A stretch of 64,000 nucleotides of DNA from Marthasterias glacialis (lineage: Eukaryota; Echinodermata; Asteroidea; Forcipulatida; Asteriidae). The stretch spans positions 9,610,377 through 9,674,376 of the forward strand of contig OU452230.1 in the NCBI GenBank assembly GCA_911728455.2, given 5' to 3'. Under the pieces are notes generated by a model. It was not told where the DNA came from. It saw nothing but the letters and a program-made list of their open reading frames with translations, and searched no databases. Made by a program: the position numbers and the translations under genes. Shown here one piece after another: positions 12,001 to 23,700 of this stretch. How positions within the stretch are numbered: the stretch's first letter is position 1; each line of letters begins with the position of its first letter.

Positions 12001-15000
12001 CAATGCTGATGGATATTAATCCCAACAATTTCTTCTTCGCTCGAACCAGCCTCTGATTCAGAAACCCGAAAGTGTGGGTGTTTTATTTTGCAACGTGCAA
12101 TGACTGAGGAATGACGCTGTTAATTCTTATTTTGTCATCAAAAAGACGAAACAGATAGACAGCACAATAAATAACAAACAATAATTATTGAGGTCAGAAT
12201 CCTTAAAACAAATTAAACCAAAACGACTGTAAGACTCAATAAAGGCATTAGCATAGTCAACAATGAAGATATTTTATTAACCACGCAAGTAATCACATTA
12301 ATGGCCGGTGGTCATGCACCAACACATTTTTGCAGCGTTCTCCCCTAACAGTGGTCCGCTGGCCAAATGTTACAGTTAGATCACCTGAGGTGGGGGACCA
12401 GTCAAATTTCTCCCCAAATTAAAGGTCTGGCTGGCTAGTTCAGGGGTGTGATAGTGAAAAAGCTATCAGCCCAGTTTAAGCCCCAGCTCAACATTGGTAA
12501 GAAGAAAAACATACATGTTCACAGATTTACATATGCCTTACATGGTATAAAGATAATGATGGTAGAAAACTTTCCTTGAAATATTTCTGCCAGAAGTGTT
12601 ATCGTTTTTAGACAATAGGCTACATGAAATAAGATCCAAAATTAGTTTGCGTCTCAGTGAGACGAAAATTCTGCCTATAGGAATGCGTACAAAAATACAT
12701 GAATGCAATTTTACCGTTTCCGCGCAAATACAACGAAATGAGCTGACATTTTCACAAGTTAGTTTTATCACAAATATCTTGATTTGTGCAAAGAATGGAT
12801 GCATTTACAGTCAGTTTACCAATGTTGAGCTGGGGCTTTAAACGTCAAGCTACTGGTCCCGCTGGCTAATCGCTGAATAGTGATGAAGGGCAAGCCCTGT
12901 TTTGGCCAGTCCCATAACCCTCCCTGGATTACCCCCCTTGATCTAGCCGGAGTGGGGACGAGGACATTTTTAACCCCCCAATTCAAAAAAGTGTAAATCC
13001 CGGGGACGGTTCTCACATCCAAGATACGATACCTTCACTCATAACTTCACAAAACCAGAACCTTGAACTGCCTTTACATATTAGTATGTCAGAATATAAC
13101 CTGAATCCGGGTTACAGACCCCCTTTCAGGTCAAACTGACCACTAAAGGGTCAGTAAAGTGTTTCTGACTCAGATTTGGGGTTATTTTGACTCTAGCTTG
13201 ATAAAACAACATGGATATTAATAGATCCCTTGTTGAAACACCAATAACATTATTCATAATGTTCCTGCATGTACATAATGAGTATACCGGTACTCTACTC
13301 ATCTTCATTTTGTATTCCTTTTAGAATGACGGTCTACCTTTGTTATGGTACCCGGTTATCAGAGATTCCATATGCTGGTTCATTTCGCTTATTATCCTGA
13401 TAGCAGTGACGTATGACTCACTTGTAGAATGGTAAGTTAGCTGTAACATTCATGGGGGATTATACGATGTTTTATGCATAACCCGTATGGGTACGGAGGC
13501 TTATAAGTGACCACCCACGTTTCCATGTTCCCGAACTAAAGTTATCGTGGGGTGTAATACCAAGGATACTACAAAACCAAGATAGGACACTCTATTCAGA
13601 AACATGAAACGCAAAATAGGGGCGCCCGCTGTCGTTTAGTAGGTAAAACCATGACCACAGCTCCGTATGACTTCATCGGTACTATTGTTTTTTTGGCTTT
13701 TGTACAATAATGGAATCTGCTCTAGAACAGCAAGGGTCGTGGGTTCGAATCCCACCAATGCATGTGGGGTTTTTTCACAGGGCTTGGGGATGTACTGAGT
13801 AAGCAGTGCGTAATACACATCGGTGTATGGGTAAAACATAAATAATGTTATATCGTCTGTGGGATATTGGCAGGAAGGGGTAGGAGTTGAATGCGTGACC
13901 AAAGATGTAACTTCCTTTTTTTAAGCTACCATTGTGTTATTGCACAACTTGAAACGTGCCCTTGTTTCACCTTGTTATAGGTGGGAAGGCTTAATAATGA
14001 CCTTATGTTTTGGTGGTTACATCATCATCATGTACTTCAACAAGCCAATGTCGGCCTTCGTCCTGAATTGGACATCTGTATACTTTCAAACTGAAGGAGG
14101 TCCCAAGAGGTCCTTTTCATTAGATGATGATTTTGAGACGGAAGAGACTGCGTTCATTGAAGACGCGAGCTCGGAGCTGGAGAAGGGCCTTGTGGGTGAG
14201 CATGGCCCATCAAGGACGCTGTATGGATCGGATTATCGCAGACGAGGCGGGACGTCTTCTTCTGAAGGTTTGTAATGTGATGTCACCAATCCGTTGACCA
14301 GCCCATTTACACAATGATTATCATGTAAGAGCACATGTTTAACATGCTCGGGCAAAGGGTCTGTTACAAGCTCAACAAACAATATTGCTTAAAAAATACA
14401 ATTAAAAATATAAAATTTCTATAATACAACACTGGAAATTATTTTTTTGAACATCAATACCAGACCACCATTAATTAGGTTCATATCTGATACCCTTTGA
14501 GGGCCTTTCGAAACAGAAGGGGGGAATTACTTTGTTTTTTAAACTTAAAATGTCACTTCAAAATAATAATCATATAAGTGCAATTTACAAAGCGCCTCGC
14601 GTTGACACTAACCCAAAGCGCTGACCAATATGTGTAATTAAACCAACCAGAAGAGCAAGGATCTATTGAAGAAAAACGCTACAAAATTTTACCAACTAAA
14701 GGAAAGCCTATTGTGAAAACTCCACAACCTACTAAGACAAAAATAACAAGCAAATAAAAATATAAAAAAAGATGAGCATCATTAGAGTAGACAAGTCTAT
14801 TAGACCTTATGCAATGACGTCATCACGCTGCCATCTTAGAGGTAAATCGATGATGTAACAATGGAAACGCAGATATTTGTATGCGCGGCGCACAGGATTG
14901 GCCAATGAACAACCTCATTTTGACCTCTAGGCGAGGGCGCCCTACTCAAAGGACGTCATGTGCATAAGGTCTATATAAAAGTATTTTATATTTTCATTGT

Positions 15001-17369
15001 TTCTCCACAAAGAAAACGTGGAATCCGATAGTGAGTCACTTCCTTCGGTGTTCGACCCTCCAAAATCCACCATCTGTTTCATCGCATGGTTCGTGGGGCT
15101 GCCAGTCATTCTGTGCACGTTCCTGACTGTGCCCGACTGTCGCAAAGCGGAACCGTGGAGGCGCTGTTACCCGCTGACGTTCGTCCTGTCTGCTGTGTGG
15201 TTGGCCGGACTTTCTTATCTACTGTATTGGATTATTGTTATTATTGGTAAGCCAGGTTCAACGTCAATTAACACGGGGGCCTGGGGGCACGTGCCCCACA
15301 TAAATTTTCAGTGCCTACCCCACCCCGGTGTTTCCATAAAAAAAAAATCCAGATACGTCTAATTCATTAGAGAAAAACATGGTTCCTGCTCCTGCCCCAT
15401 CCCCTCCCACTTCCCACTGAAAAGCAATGCCCCCGTGTCCACAGTAACTAAATCATGGCTATGTCGCGATGGACATTTTTCTATAGTGAAGACTCACTCA
15501 TGTGAGTAGCCTATCTAGCGTTACTTCTGGCATCTCTCAAAATGTAAAAGAGTGAAAAACCACTCATTTTGTCCGCCATACCACTCTTGCAAAGAGCCAT
15601 ATGGCGGACGACTCTTTTTAGTGCGAAAAACGGGAGTTTTCAACTAGAATCAGAGTAAACTTCGCTCCAATTTCACAAAAAAGGTGTGATGCACAGTGAG
15701 TTTCACTCTAAAAAGAGACAATTTGACACCACTGGAGAGAGTGACAATTTGACACCACTGGAGAGAGTGAATTTTTCACTCTCTAACGTTCTTATAATTT
15801 AACCTTAATCTATTAATTATAAACAATGCATTCTAAGACATGTTTTCCCATGTAATGTAACTGATGTACTATTACATAAAGAACAAAAACTGTTCCCATT
15901 GATGTTCGATGAAGCACTGTTTACCCGTTGTTTTCCCGAGTCCAATGCGGACAAAAAAAAACTCATCATGCACCTCGGAGAGATTCGAAACCCACAGCTG
16001 GGCATTCTAGAGCAGATGTTTCAACCCACTAGGTTTTCGATGGGTATAAACGTTTAGCAAGTTGACTAACTCTACTAATGATGTCTATCGAATTTGTTTC
16101 TTCCCCCTTGCAGGTTATACACTAGGTGTACCTGATACGGTGATGGGCTACACAGTTTTGGCCATTGGAACGAGTGTACCAGACGCCATTGCGTCCTTGT
16201 TGGTCGCCAGAGACGGTAAAACCACTTCCAATATAATATTTTAATTCCAGATTCACAGCAATCATTATATTTATTTGGTTTGGTAACATTATTATTTGGA
16301 ACATTGTTGTTGTGGCACCTTGGGTTGATGAATTCGCCAAATTGATGTCTGATGATATCATGTTATCTTTTAATCCAACATGAAATACCTAGGATCACCT
16401 ATTATATTGATCCATTTAAAAGTTAGAACCAGCCTACCAACAACCATAGAGGGAAAAAAAGGGGGAAAGTGTTCGCTATTTTCTCTTCCTGGAAGGACGA
16501 AAACGTCTGCATTTTGTAATAACATTTAGCTCATTTTGTAATAACAAAATACAAAACAATTACTGCGGATTGTAGGTAATTTATGGTTGTTTCACCATCA
16601 CACCCGACATGGCCTCTGTAGAGTTCATTGTATTTGCAATCACAAGTCTCTGAGCATACACTCTCCAAACTTTAGGGTCAGAATTGAACCGGATTCCAAA
16701 CCATTTCTGGGTTAGGATGACCCGGAATCCGTGTCACTGACTGACCCGCTTAAAACTGTTGTCAAACTGACACATAGTCCAAGTCACAATCTCCATTTTG
16801 AACCAGTTCCCAGCTCAGCCTGACCCAGAAATAGGTCTGTCCCCTGGGCCCTGGAGACCATCGGGTCAATTCTGACCTGTGAGGTTTTTTGCAGAGTGTA
16901 CAATACATAGAAGGAATTAGAGTAACTATTTTCCCCAAAAGTGACAGGATTGCAGAATGACATTAAACATTGGTTCACTGTATCTTTCTGTATACAATCT
17001 TAAGGCTTTGGCGATATGGCATTCGCAAACATCATCGGCAGTAACGTCTTCGAGATCTTCATCTGCCTCGGGTTCGTCTGGTTCTTGAAGAGCGCCACGG
17101 CCACCCCGGTCGCCCCCGTGACGATCAGCATCAACGGCCTGGCCGCCACGACCATCGTGCTCATGTTCATCGTGTTCCTAATCGTGGTCGCAATCCATCA
17201 CAACGGCTGGAAACTGGACTTGAAGATCGGAGTCGTCTCCCTCCTCTTCTACGTCGTCTTCATCGGCTGGGCGACCCTGAACGCAGAGGGGACGTTTGGA
17301 GACGCTTTCTCGATTGGCAACACGGTCGCGCTGCCCCCGCCCTGTCCCAAGAGTTTTTATAATCTATGA
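9044..17369 (+). CDS. SLC24: K+-dependent Na+/Ca2+ exchanger (SLC24/NCKX)
   Basis: Nine coding exons join in frame with GT-AG introns: 9044-9236, 10104-10316, 10956-11039, 11892-11995, 13325-13431, 13981-14267, 15013-15246, 16114-16215 and 17005-17369, giving 562 aa. NCKX proteins extrude Ca2+ (with K+) in exchange for Na+ across plasma or organelle membranes. The N-terminus is hydrophobic and signal-like ([20 protein letters not shown]). Alpha-1 repeat: [19 protein letters not shown], with the conserved Glu. A short acidic cytosolic loop follows (exons 6-7; DDDFETEE). Alpha-2 repeat: [19 protein letters not shown], then GDMA and GSNVFE. PDCRK and NGWKLD resemble the NCKX3/4/5 branch, but no single paralogue is assigned. 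The usual AAG is AIG in both alpha repeats, and GSN(I/V)FD is GSNVFE. The start has good context (ACAATGG). Confidence 0.92.
9831..10012. repeat. Foldback repeat with C-run, copy 2
   Basis: This is the inverted-orientation counterpart of 716-886, with ends GATATGTGGCAG and CTGCCACATATC. It lies in intron 1 of the exchanger gene and ends about 90 bp before exon 2. Confidence 0.6.
10390..10531. repeat. Perfect 17-bp inverted repeat
   Basis: CCATCTTTGATGACGAT at 10390-10406 is exactly mirrored at 10515-10531, enclosing about 108 bp. It is probably a small foldback element in exchanger intron 2. No second copy was seen. Confidence 0.6.
11126..11472. repeat. Dispersed 330-bp repeat, copy 2
   Basis: Full-length relative of 2319-2648, in the same orientation, in exchanger intron 3. 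Confidence 0.65.
11499..11709. repeat. GGGTCA-rich palindromic repeat, copy 1
   Basis: The element begins with GGGTCAGAATTGACCC and ends with GGGTCAATTCTGACC, and has about ten GGGTCA/TGACCC half-sites in 210 bp. A second copy of similar length is at 16674-16878 and a shorter relative at about 13110-13200, all in exchanger introns. The inverted ends suggest a MITE. Confidence 0.65.
12479..12837. mobile_element. Harbinger-like MITE, AGCCCCAGCTC family
   Basis: This 359-bp element has terminal inverted repeats AGCCCCAGCTCAACATTGGT with mirrored right end, flanked by TTA on both sides (12476-12478 and 12838-12840). A TTA/TAA target duplication is typical of PIF/Harbinger. Relatives are at 40013-40325 (right end lost) and 60651-60999 (inverted interior). 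It lies in exchanger intron 4. Confidence 0.75.
13700..13852 (+). mobile_element. SINE, tRNA-Glu-like family, head-truncated
   Basis: It has the B-box GTGGGTTCGAATCCCACC followed by the family 3' body (ACTGAGTA..CAGTGC, then ACATCGGTGTATGGGTAAAAC). The A-box region is missing or diverged. It lies in exchanger intron 5, just before exon 6. Confidence 0.75.
14801..14973. mobile_element. MITE, TAGACCTTATGCA family
   Basis: TAGACCTTATGCAATGACGT at the left is mirrored by GACGTCATGTGCATAAGGTC at the right, in a 173-bp body. It ends about 40 bp before exchanger exon 7, so it lies within or next to that exon's acceptor region. The element at 19993-20168 shares the TAGACCTT.. terminus. Confidence 0.7.
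15519..15792. repeat. Foldback region with short tandem duplication
   Basis: A 26-bp unit, GAGAGAGTGACAATTTGACA plus six bases, is present twice near 15735-15785. It sits in a region with a hairpin (TGTCCGCCATA / TATGGCGGAC) and mirrored AGAGTGAAAAA words at both sides. It lies in exchanger intron 7. Confidence 0.5.
15815..16040 (-). mobile_element. Degraded SINE, tRNA-Glu-like family
   Basis: The minus strand retains CTGCTCTAGAATG.. and a B-box-like GGGTTTCGAATC, then the GGACTCGGGAAA 3' body. It is strongly diverged from the intact copies. Confidence 0.5.
16674..16878. repeat. GGGTCA-rich palindromic repeat, copy 2
   Basis: It shares the GGGTCAGAATTGA start and GGGTCAATTCTGACC end with 11499-11709. 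It lies in exchanger intron 8, 126 bp upstream of the last exon. Confidence 0.65.
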
Positions 17370-17538
17370 TTGCTGTTTACAACTATTGTTAAATTTACTT
17401 TAACGGTAAGGTCATAATTTGGTATGGTAATGACCCCGAAAAGAAATAGTTTTTTTTTCTCGAAAGCCTACTTGTTTTAGAGTTGGTAATGGTAGTAAGC
17501 ATCCTGCAAAAATATTTCGCTCTCCTTGATTAGAAAAC

Positions 17539-17544
17539 AATAAA
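17539..17544 (+). promoter_or_regulatory. Candidate polyadenylation signal of the exchanger gene
   Basis: First AATAAA after the exchanger stop, 170 nt downstream. Confidence 0.45.
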
Positions 17545-18477
17545 AGTATTTCGAAAAATGTGAACCTCCAAAGATCGCATGCAGGCGACTTTTGTACATT
17601 TTCGTGGTGTCCGTTTCAAGGCTGCCCTCAATACCGCTAGAGGTGCTGTTGGTCTATTTGCAGTCACCTCGCCAAAGTGGAGGGTTCGACATTTTGAGTG
17701 AAAATACCGTGGCAGTTTTTAACTGTTTTCTGAATAAGTAGGCACTGTATTCAACTGTATTCATTACAAGAGACTTTTATTTTATCTTTCTTGATAATTT
17801 TACCTATAATATATATATCAATCAGCATTATGTTGACAAAAATCAAACGATGCCTCTATACCTTTAAAAAAAGAGATCAATTTGCATTGGATTATGAAAT
17901 AATTATTTGTCAACAGACCCTTCTGCAGGTTGTTTTTGGTTGTCCCGCCTGGATTCTGTATTAGGTTTGCTGTAATCATATTTACGTTCGGTCTGAAGGA
18001 TATTTATGTTTGTGAAAAAAAGGTAGCCCTGAACAACATTAACCTATTAAAAAAAAGCTAAAAGATACACAACGTATCGGGGAGAGAGTTGAATAAAAAC
18101 AAGTTGTAACTTATCTTTAATTATTCTTATGCTTAAGAAAATGTTCATAATAAGGATGATAATAATAAATGTTCATAATTAATATGAAAGGTGAACGAGT
18201 CGGACCGTCATGAACCTATGAGTCTATGGACATCATTGATGATGACTCGACAATTATCTCGTATTCACAGTTTCACACATCGGCAGCACGCCATTGGTCC
18301 AGGACCAATTTTAACGCAGATATGAAAGCTTACTTGTTACAAATACAATAAAACGTTTAGGTTTGTTAAGGCTGGTGCCTGTCTTGAGTGGACTGAGAGT
18401 TGATTTCACAGCACTAAAATTCATTTTAAACTACGTGAAGCGGTTGCTCTTAATGTTGGTAAGTCGAATTATTTGTG

Positions 18478-18745
18478 TTTTTGCCCATACACCGATGTGT
18501 GTTAAACACTGTATACTCAGTACTTTCCCGAGTCCTGTGGAAAAAAATCCATAGGCATACATTCCTCAAGTGGGATTCGAAACCACGACCCCTGCCATTC
18601 TAGAGCAGATGTTTTACCAACTAGACTACCGAGATTGCCCGAGATCATGGGTTCGAATCCCATCCGAGGAATGGGGTGTTTTTTCACAGGACTCGGGAAA
18701 GTACTGAGTATACAGTGCTTACAACACTCATCGGTGTAATGGCAA
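18478..18745. mobile_element. Head-to-head SINE dimer, tRNA-Glu-like family
   Basis: The left half is a minus-strand copy: tail, then B-box and A-box complements, ending near 18640. It is directly followed by a plus-strand copy with GGGTTCGAATCCCATCC and the ACTGAGTATACAGTGC body. The two tRNA-like heads face each other and the tails point outward, so the transcript would fold into a long hairpin. Confidence 0.75.
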
Positions 18746-18939
18746 CAAAACAAATGATATTCTTATATCCCTGAAGCATCTTAACATCTTATTAAGTATG
18801 TTTGTAAACAAAAGTTGTTTACTCCGCCATGTTTCTCAAAATCCACAAGTTTGCTATATTGAAACATAGCCAAACAGCCTGGTGGTTGAACTTATGGCCC
18901 CACTAAATCCACACACCCAAACACCACAGCCAAGTATAA

Positions 18940-19078
18940 AGCCCGGTTCATACTTCACGCGAATGGCGAAAGCGAAGCGAATTTTCTTGCGTCACAATTG
19001 AAAAACAGCGCGTACTAAATTGTTGCTGTCACCAAAATTCGCTTCGCCTTTGCTTTCGCCTGAAGTATGAACCGGGCT
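18940..19078. mobile_element. Harbinger-like MITE with TAA duplication
   Basis: The ends AGCCCGGTTCATACTTC and its exact mirror flank a 139-bp body in which the arms stay complementary for about 45 bp. TAA is duplicated at 18937-18939 and 19079-19081. The short, nearly symmetric arms suggest a young insertion. Confidence 0.85.
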
Positions 19079-19481
19079 TAACTCCCATGGGGCCTACGGA
19101 GGAATTTGTATGTTTACACCAACTACAAAATTAAGTAGGATGGTGTGAGCGTGTGGTTGTTTAGTTATAGCTCACAACATTTTTAATGAGTTGTCAATAT
19201 TGACATACAAAACTGTGATTTGTATTTATGGCATCACACTTTGTTTAGCAATTAAAAGATGGGTGCAGCACATCTTATGATCAATCTCACTCTTTGCAAG
19301 AGCCCCCTCCACCGAACGAGACAGAGGACAAGTTAGTGATGTGAGTGCTGGCTAGATGAACAAACTGTGTGGAATGTAGGTGTTAAATTACTAGTGCTAG
19401 ATAGCTTGATGACCCAATATCATCTATCTGTATACCGTAGCCCAGCGGCGGCGGTTTGTGCACTAGACAAGACAAAACAAC

Positions 19482-19680
19482 ATGAGACCCTCAATAGGCC
19501 TCTTCTCAGACAACTCGAAGCAAATTTCAAAACGACTTTATTTAGTGTGTCGTGTCAATCATAAACATGCCATCTTCCCACTGTTTTATGCTCCGCGTAC
19601 AGGTGCACGGATCCTGTGGAGGGGTCCAAGGGTCTGGGACCCGCTCTCGACGACCATTTTTTTTGTTTTGTTTTTACATT
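19482..19680 (+). mobile_element. Possible LINE reverse-transcriptase C-terminal scrap
   Basis: One open frame reads ..RTGARILWRGPRVWDPL.., which resembles the 'WRGP.(L/V)WN.L' C-terminal tail of many invertebrate non-LTR reverse transcriptases. The match is short and there is no tail sequence, so the call is weak. Confidence 0.25.
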
Positions 19681-19992
19681 AATTAAACTTGGCACCCTCA
19701 TCAGCATTCTCGCTAGAGACCATGGCAGTTAAGTGATGGGATTATACCTTTGATAATACAAGCATGGAATAGTGGCACACATTGGCCATCGCAGTGTTGT
19801 CCCTATGAGAAAAATTAGACAGATTAACAAGCAATGTCAGCCGTTTTGTGAATGGGAAAAAACTTGCTTGTTCTGCTACCTATATATTTTTAAAAGACAA
19901 ATCTGCGATAGTTAACCCTATCGCCAAAAATATCCTCATTCCATGCATGCTTATGTATTAAAGTTGTATTACCAAAGGCACATTCACCACTA

Positions 19993-20168
19993 TAGACCTT
20001 TATCATGGTGCAGCCATCTTGATTTTCTGCAATTCAACCCAAGGTAACCAAACCGAGGCTGGACTTGCAAATAGTCTGGTTCCTTTTTGTGCGATGAATA
20101 TTAGCATCTATTACTGTTATTGGATAAAGGGAGCATGACCAAGATGGTGGCAGCATGATAAAGGTCTA
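19993..20168. mobile_element. MITE with TA duplication, TAGACCTTTATCATG family
   Basis: TAGACCTTTATCATGGTGCA at the left is mirrored at the right as TGGCAGCATGATAAAGGTCTA, with TA on both sides (19991-19992, 20169-20170). The arms are about 29 bp. TA duplication fits Tc1/mariner-type elements. A half-terminus is visible at about 52940-52970. Confidence 0.75.
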
Positions 20169-20428
20169 TAGGCCTACAAGCTTGCGTGGTGGTAAAGTTC
20201 AAGCCTCGACAGAGTGTGACGTTAGATGTTCGGGTAACGGCTTATCGATGTCCTTGTGGAATTCTATGCTTTCGGCATTCGTCGATCTCTGTTAATTTTA
20301 TTGAGTTAATGCGATGGTATCAATACGTTTTTGCCCGACGGTAAATATTAAAAAGGGTCCGTAATACACAACAGAGGGCGCACTATACAAATGTCCGCTC
20401 GCTCTTTTTTGTTTGAGGGGCCCGGGGT

Positions 20429-20451
20429 GGGGGGGGGGGGGGGGGGGGGGG
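20429..20451 (+). repeat. 23-G homopolymer
   Basis: An uninterrupted G run within a GGGGCCC-rich context, about 300 bp upstream of ALDH gene 1 exon 1. It is a candidate G-quadruplex and likely length-polymorphic. Confidence 0.9.
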
Positions 20452-20749
20452 CGGGGCCTAGCCTTGGACTCTGAACTTTGTGTAGCACTACTGTACTACT
20501 ACAATAGCACGTATTAACACCGGCAGGCAGCAGGCGGGCGTCATTCAAGACCAATTCAAGCGTATGAAAGCATAGAGCAAGGTCAAAGCAGCAGTATTTA
20601 ATAATAATAGAACAAGGAATTGTCGAAGTAGCTCACTTCAGATCGAGCAAGGTGTTAGTGCTATTGCTAGTCAGTCAAGTCTCGGTTCTACTGCAGCTGT
20701 CAGACTGTACTCTACAGTTCCCAAACACACGAATAACCCACCTTGAAGT

Positions 20750-23700
20750 ATGGACTCTTCTCAAGTCAAGTACAAACAGGTAATTTTTTAAATTTTGATC
20801 ATTTATTAATAATCAGCAGATCGTCAGATCGGACTCAAACATGTCTAAATAAACTCCATGATTAAATCAAAGAAACGGCCAACAGACGGGTTGCACATAA
20901 CGTAGCCCCATAAGTCATGGACTTAATAATATCACGGAGATTTGACATAAAATTCCAGCAAAAGCCTAGTAGGAGTTATCACACGATTATCGCACGGGGG
21001 ATTGTGCGCAAATCTTCTCCAGACTCTGTCTGTGAGTCTGGCCATGTCTGACAGCAACGACCGACCGATCATTGAGGGATAAATTTGCCAAAAAAAAGTA
21101 AGTCTCGATTTGAAAGTTGATGTCTGGTTTTACTTTTATAGAGGACATGGTTGGTTGGGCCAAGAAGCGCAGGGAGTCCAGGGTATTGGCACAATGTATA
21201 GCTGGGGCTACACATGACATTAAACAAATACAATGGGAACAATGACTGCTCAGTGATCTGGTCAAGGCTTAATATTAATATTCTTAATATTTTTAAGATT
21301 TGATAGGCCTAGGCCAAATTCCCAAATGACCCGACTGTATTGTAAATATTGTTCTAAAAGTTAACTGCAAGACTGTCTACTGTACTGTTATCTGGTTATA
21401 ATGTGGAACTCGACTTAATATTCATCAATATTCAAGTCTTTTGTCCAGCAAAGTTTGGCATAAACTTTATGATAATTTAGTGGGCAAGCTTACGCGCACG
21501 CAGAACCAAAAATTTCATTACTTTAAAGGCCTAATCATTGTTAATGTTATTACACTTTTACGGGCCAATTTCATAAAGCTGTTTAGCAGAAAATACTGCT
21601 TAGCAAATTTCTTTGCTAAGCAAAAAATGAGTGGGGCACCAGTCGCAACAGTGTAAACATAATGGAATGTTGGCTGGTAACCTGTTTCTGCTAAGCAAGA
21701 TTTTTCTGTGCTTAGCAAGTTTCTCTGCTTACAGGCTTTATGAAATTGGACCCCTGGTTTCATAGAGCTGCTTAAAAAAAGTTGCTAAGCACAAACAAAA
21801 TTATGCTTACCAGAATATGCTTACCAGCTAAAATACCATTTCACATGTGTACCATTTGTGACAGGTGTTGACTTATTTTTGCTTAGCAGAAAATTGTTTT
21901 AAAAGCGATTCTGCTCAAGACAAATTCTGTATAAAATTGGGCCCAGGCAATGGCATAACCAGACATTTTCATTTCGGAATGGGGGCAAAGACACCCATGG
22001 AGGTGGGGCTATTTAATGTATCCATCCATTCAAATGTGCCTAGACGTGCACTATTTCCCTCTCTGCCAGTCCATATGTGTATGATATTACATATGTAATA
22101 TTGGATAATTGTCAATTTCTTGATGTTTTATCCAACAAATTGCTTAGTGCAAAATCCGAATCAATTACTAATTAGCATTTGTTTGTTTGTTTGTTTGTTT
22201 GGGTTTTTTTTTCGATGCAGTTGTTTATCAACAATGAGTTTGTGAACTCAGTGAGTGGGAAGACATTCCCCACCATCAACCCAACGACGGGAGAGAAAAT
22301 CTGCGACATCCAGGAGGGGGATAAGGTAAATCTTTTTGGTCGTATTGTTTTCTGTAATAAAGGTAAACTTGTTTTTATTAAAACCCTTGTAACACTACAG
22401 AGCCAGTTCCCAGAAAACAATACCCCAGGAACATGCCTGGAATTACACAGATGCCACGGAGGCCATGACCTCTGTTGCCCTGCTGCTCTTGGCCTTGGTG
22501 CCCCTTCAAACGTTTCCCATAGACATCAACATTTTCCAATGGAAGTGCCCTTTGCAAAATGAAATTGGCCTTGTCCTTTCACAGATCTTAAATTCCAGAC
22601 TTGCATGAAATTCCTGGGTTATTTAACCCCACCTTCACCCTAGTCGCTTTTGAGAATATCTTGGTTGTCAGAAAGATTTTGATTTATTATTGCAGTGTCA
22701 CAAACGTACCTTACTACGACTAGACTATTGGAAACTAACTTATAGGACTAGTCATACATGTAAGTTAGGCCTAGTCCCAAGTTAGGACTAGTTTTGTGAA
22801 ATCCACCCCAGGCCTGATGCTTCATCAAGGCAGTTTTTCCTGAGGTAAAGGAGGGTGATGTGAATTTCTACTGGAACATTTCAAAGGTTTGAGCAAATGC
22901 CTGGTGTATAAAAATGCCTTGTGTATGCCTGGGGTCAATTCCACAAAGCAAGTGCTAAGATTCATCTTAAGATGAGTTGTCAGTATTACCGTAGTGATTT
23001 GTATTGTGACATCACAATTTGCTTAGCAATTAAGAATGATTTTCACTTAATATCAGACTAAACTCCTTGTGAAATCGACCCCCTCCTGGTGACCCCCACA
23101 GCACCCATAGCAGTTGCTGTAAAAAGTGTTTTGAAACTGTCATTGCAAATGAGCGTTTTCCTCACAGAAGTGCCCTTTGACATGCAGGGGATCATCGTTG
23201 TAGCCTACCCTATCAATCATACAAGTTCAAGGCCTGCTGACTTAGTGTAATTCAACTCCCAAATCTCCCAGATGGCAGAGAGCGTGCAGTCATTTCAAAT
23301 GCATGCAATGTAGGCCTACCCTGCTTGAATGACACGAAATATGTTTTCCATGTCTGATTTAGTTTTGAAAAAAATGATTCGATAAATGATGTTAAAAGGA
23401 GTTAGCTGTTCCAAATTGCTTACCAACCAAAACGACTTGTGGCATTTATGCAAAAGTTGTTTGCTGGCCTCACAGTTCGACCCCAGCAGAGTCTTTTTCA
23501 AAGGAATCCAATTAAAGCAAATTCAAATGAGAATTGTATTTATTATCAGTATAGAGCTATTGACTGGAACGTTTTAGTGCCCTGCGTTTTGAAGCCTTGT
23601 GGGTGCATCCATGTTTGTGTACTACACCGATGTAAAAGCTTGAAGTTTTGTATGGCTGTTGTACAGCTATTTGCATGTGCGTTGTTCTTTTCTATGCATC

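Larger units (their letters stand above)
17545..20749. other. Intergenic, exchanger to ALDH gene 1
   Basis: No gene was recognised. It contains a SINE dimer (18478-18745), a Harbinger-like MITE (18940-19078), a possible LINE scrap (19482-19680), a MITE (19993-20168) and a 23-G run (20429-20451). The last 300 bp before 20750 should hold the promoter and leader of ALDH gene 1. No clear TATA box was seen; a CCAAT lies near 20550. Confidence 0.5.

Noticed and set aside
13636-13902. Minus-strand frame of 88 codons in an exchanger intron
   Set aside because: It is a translation of the tRNA-Glu-like SINE; near-identical peptides appear at the other SINE copies.
22179-22562. A gene of its own around ALDH exon 2
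   Set aside because: The frame only extends the 105-nt exon into both introns; the acceptor and donor match the paralogous exon exactly.
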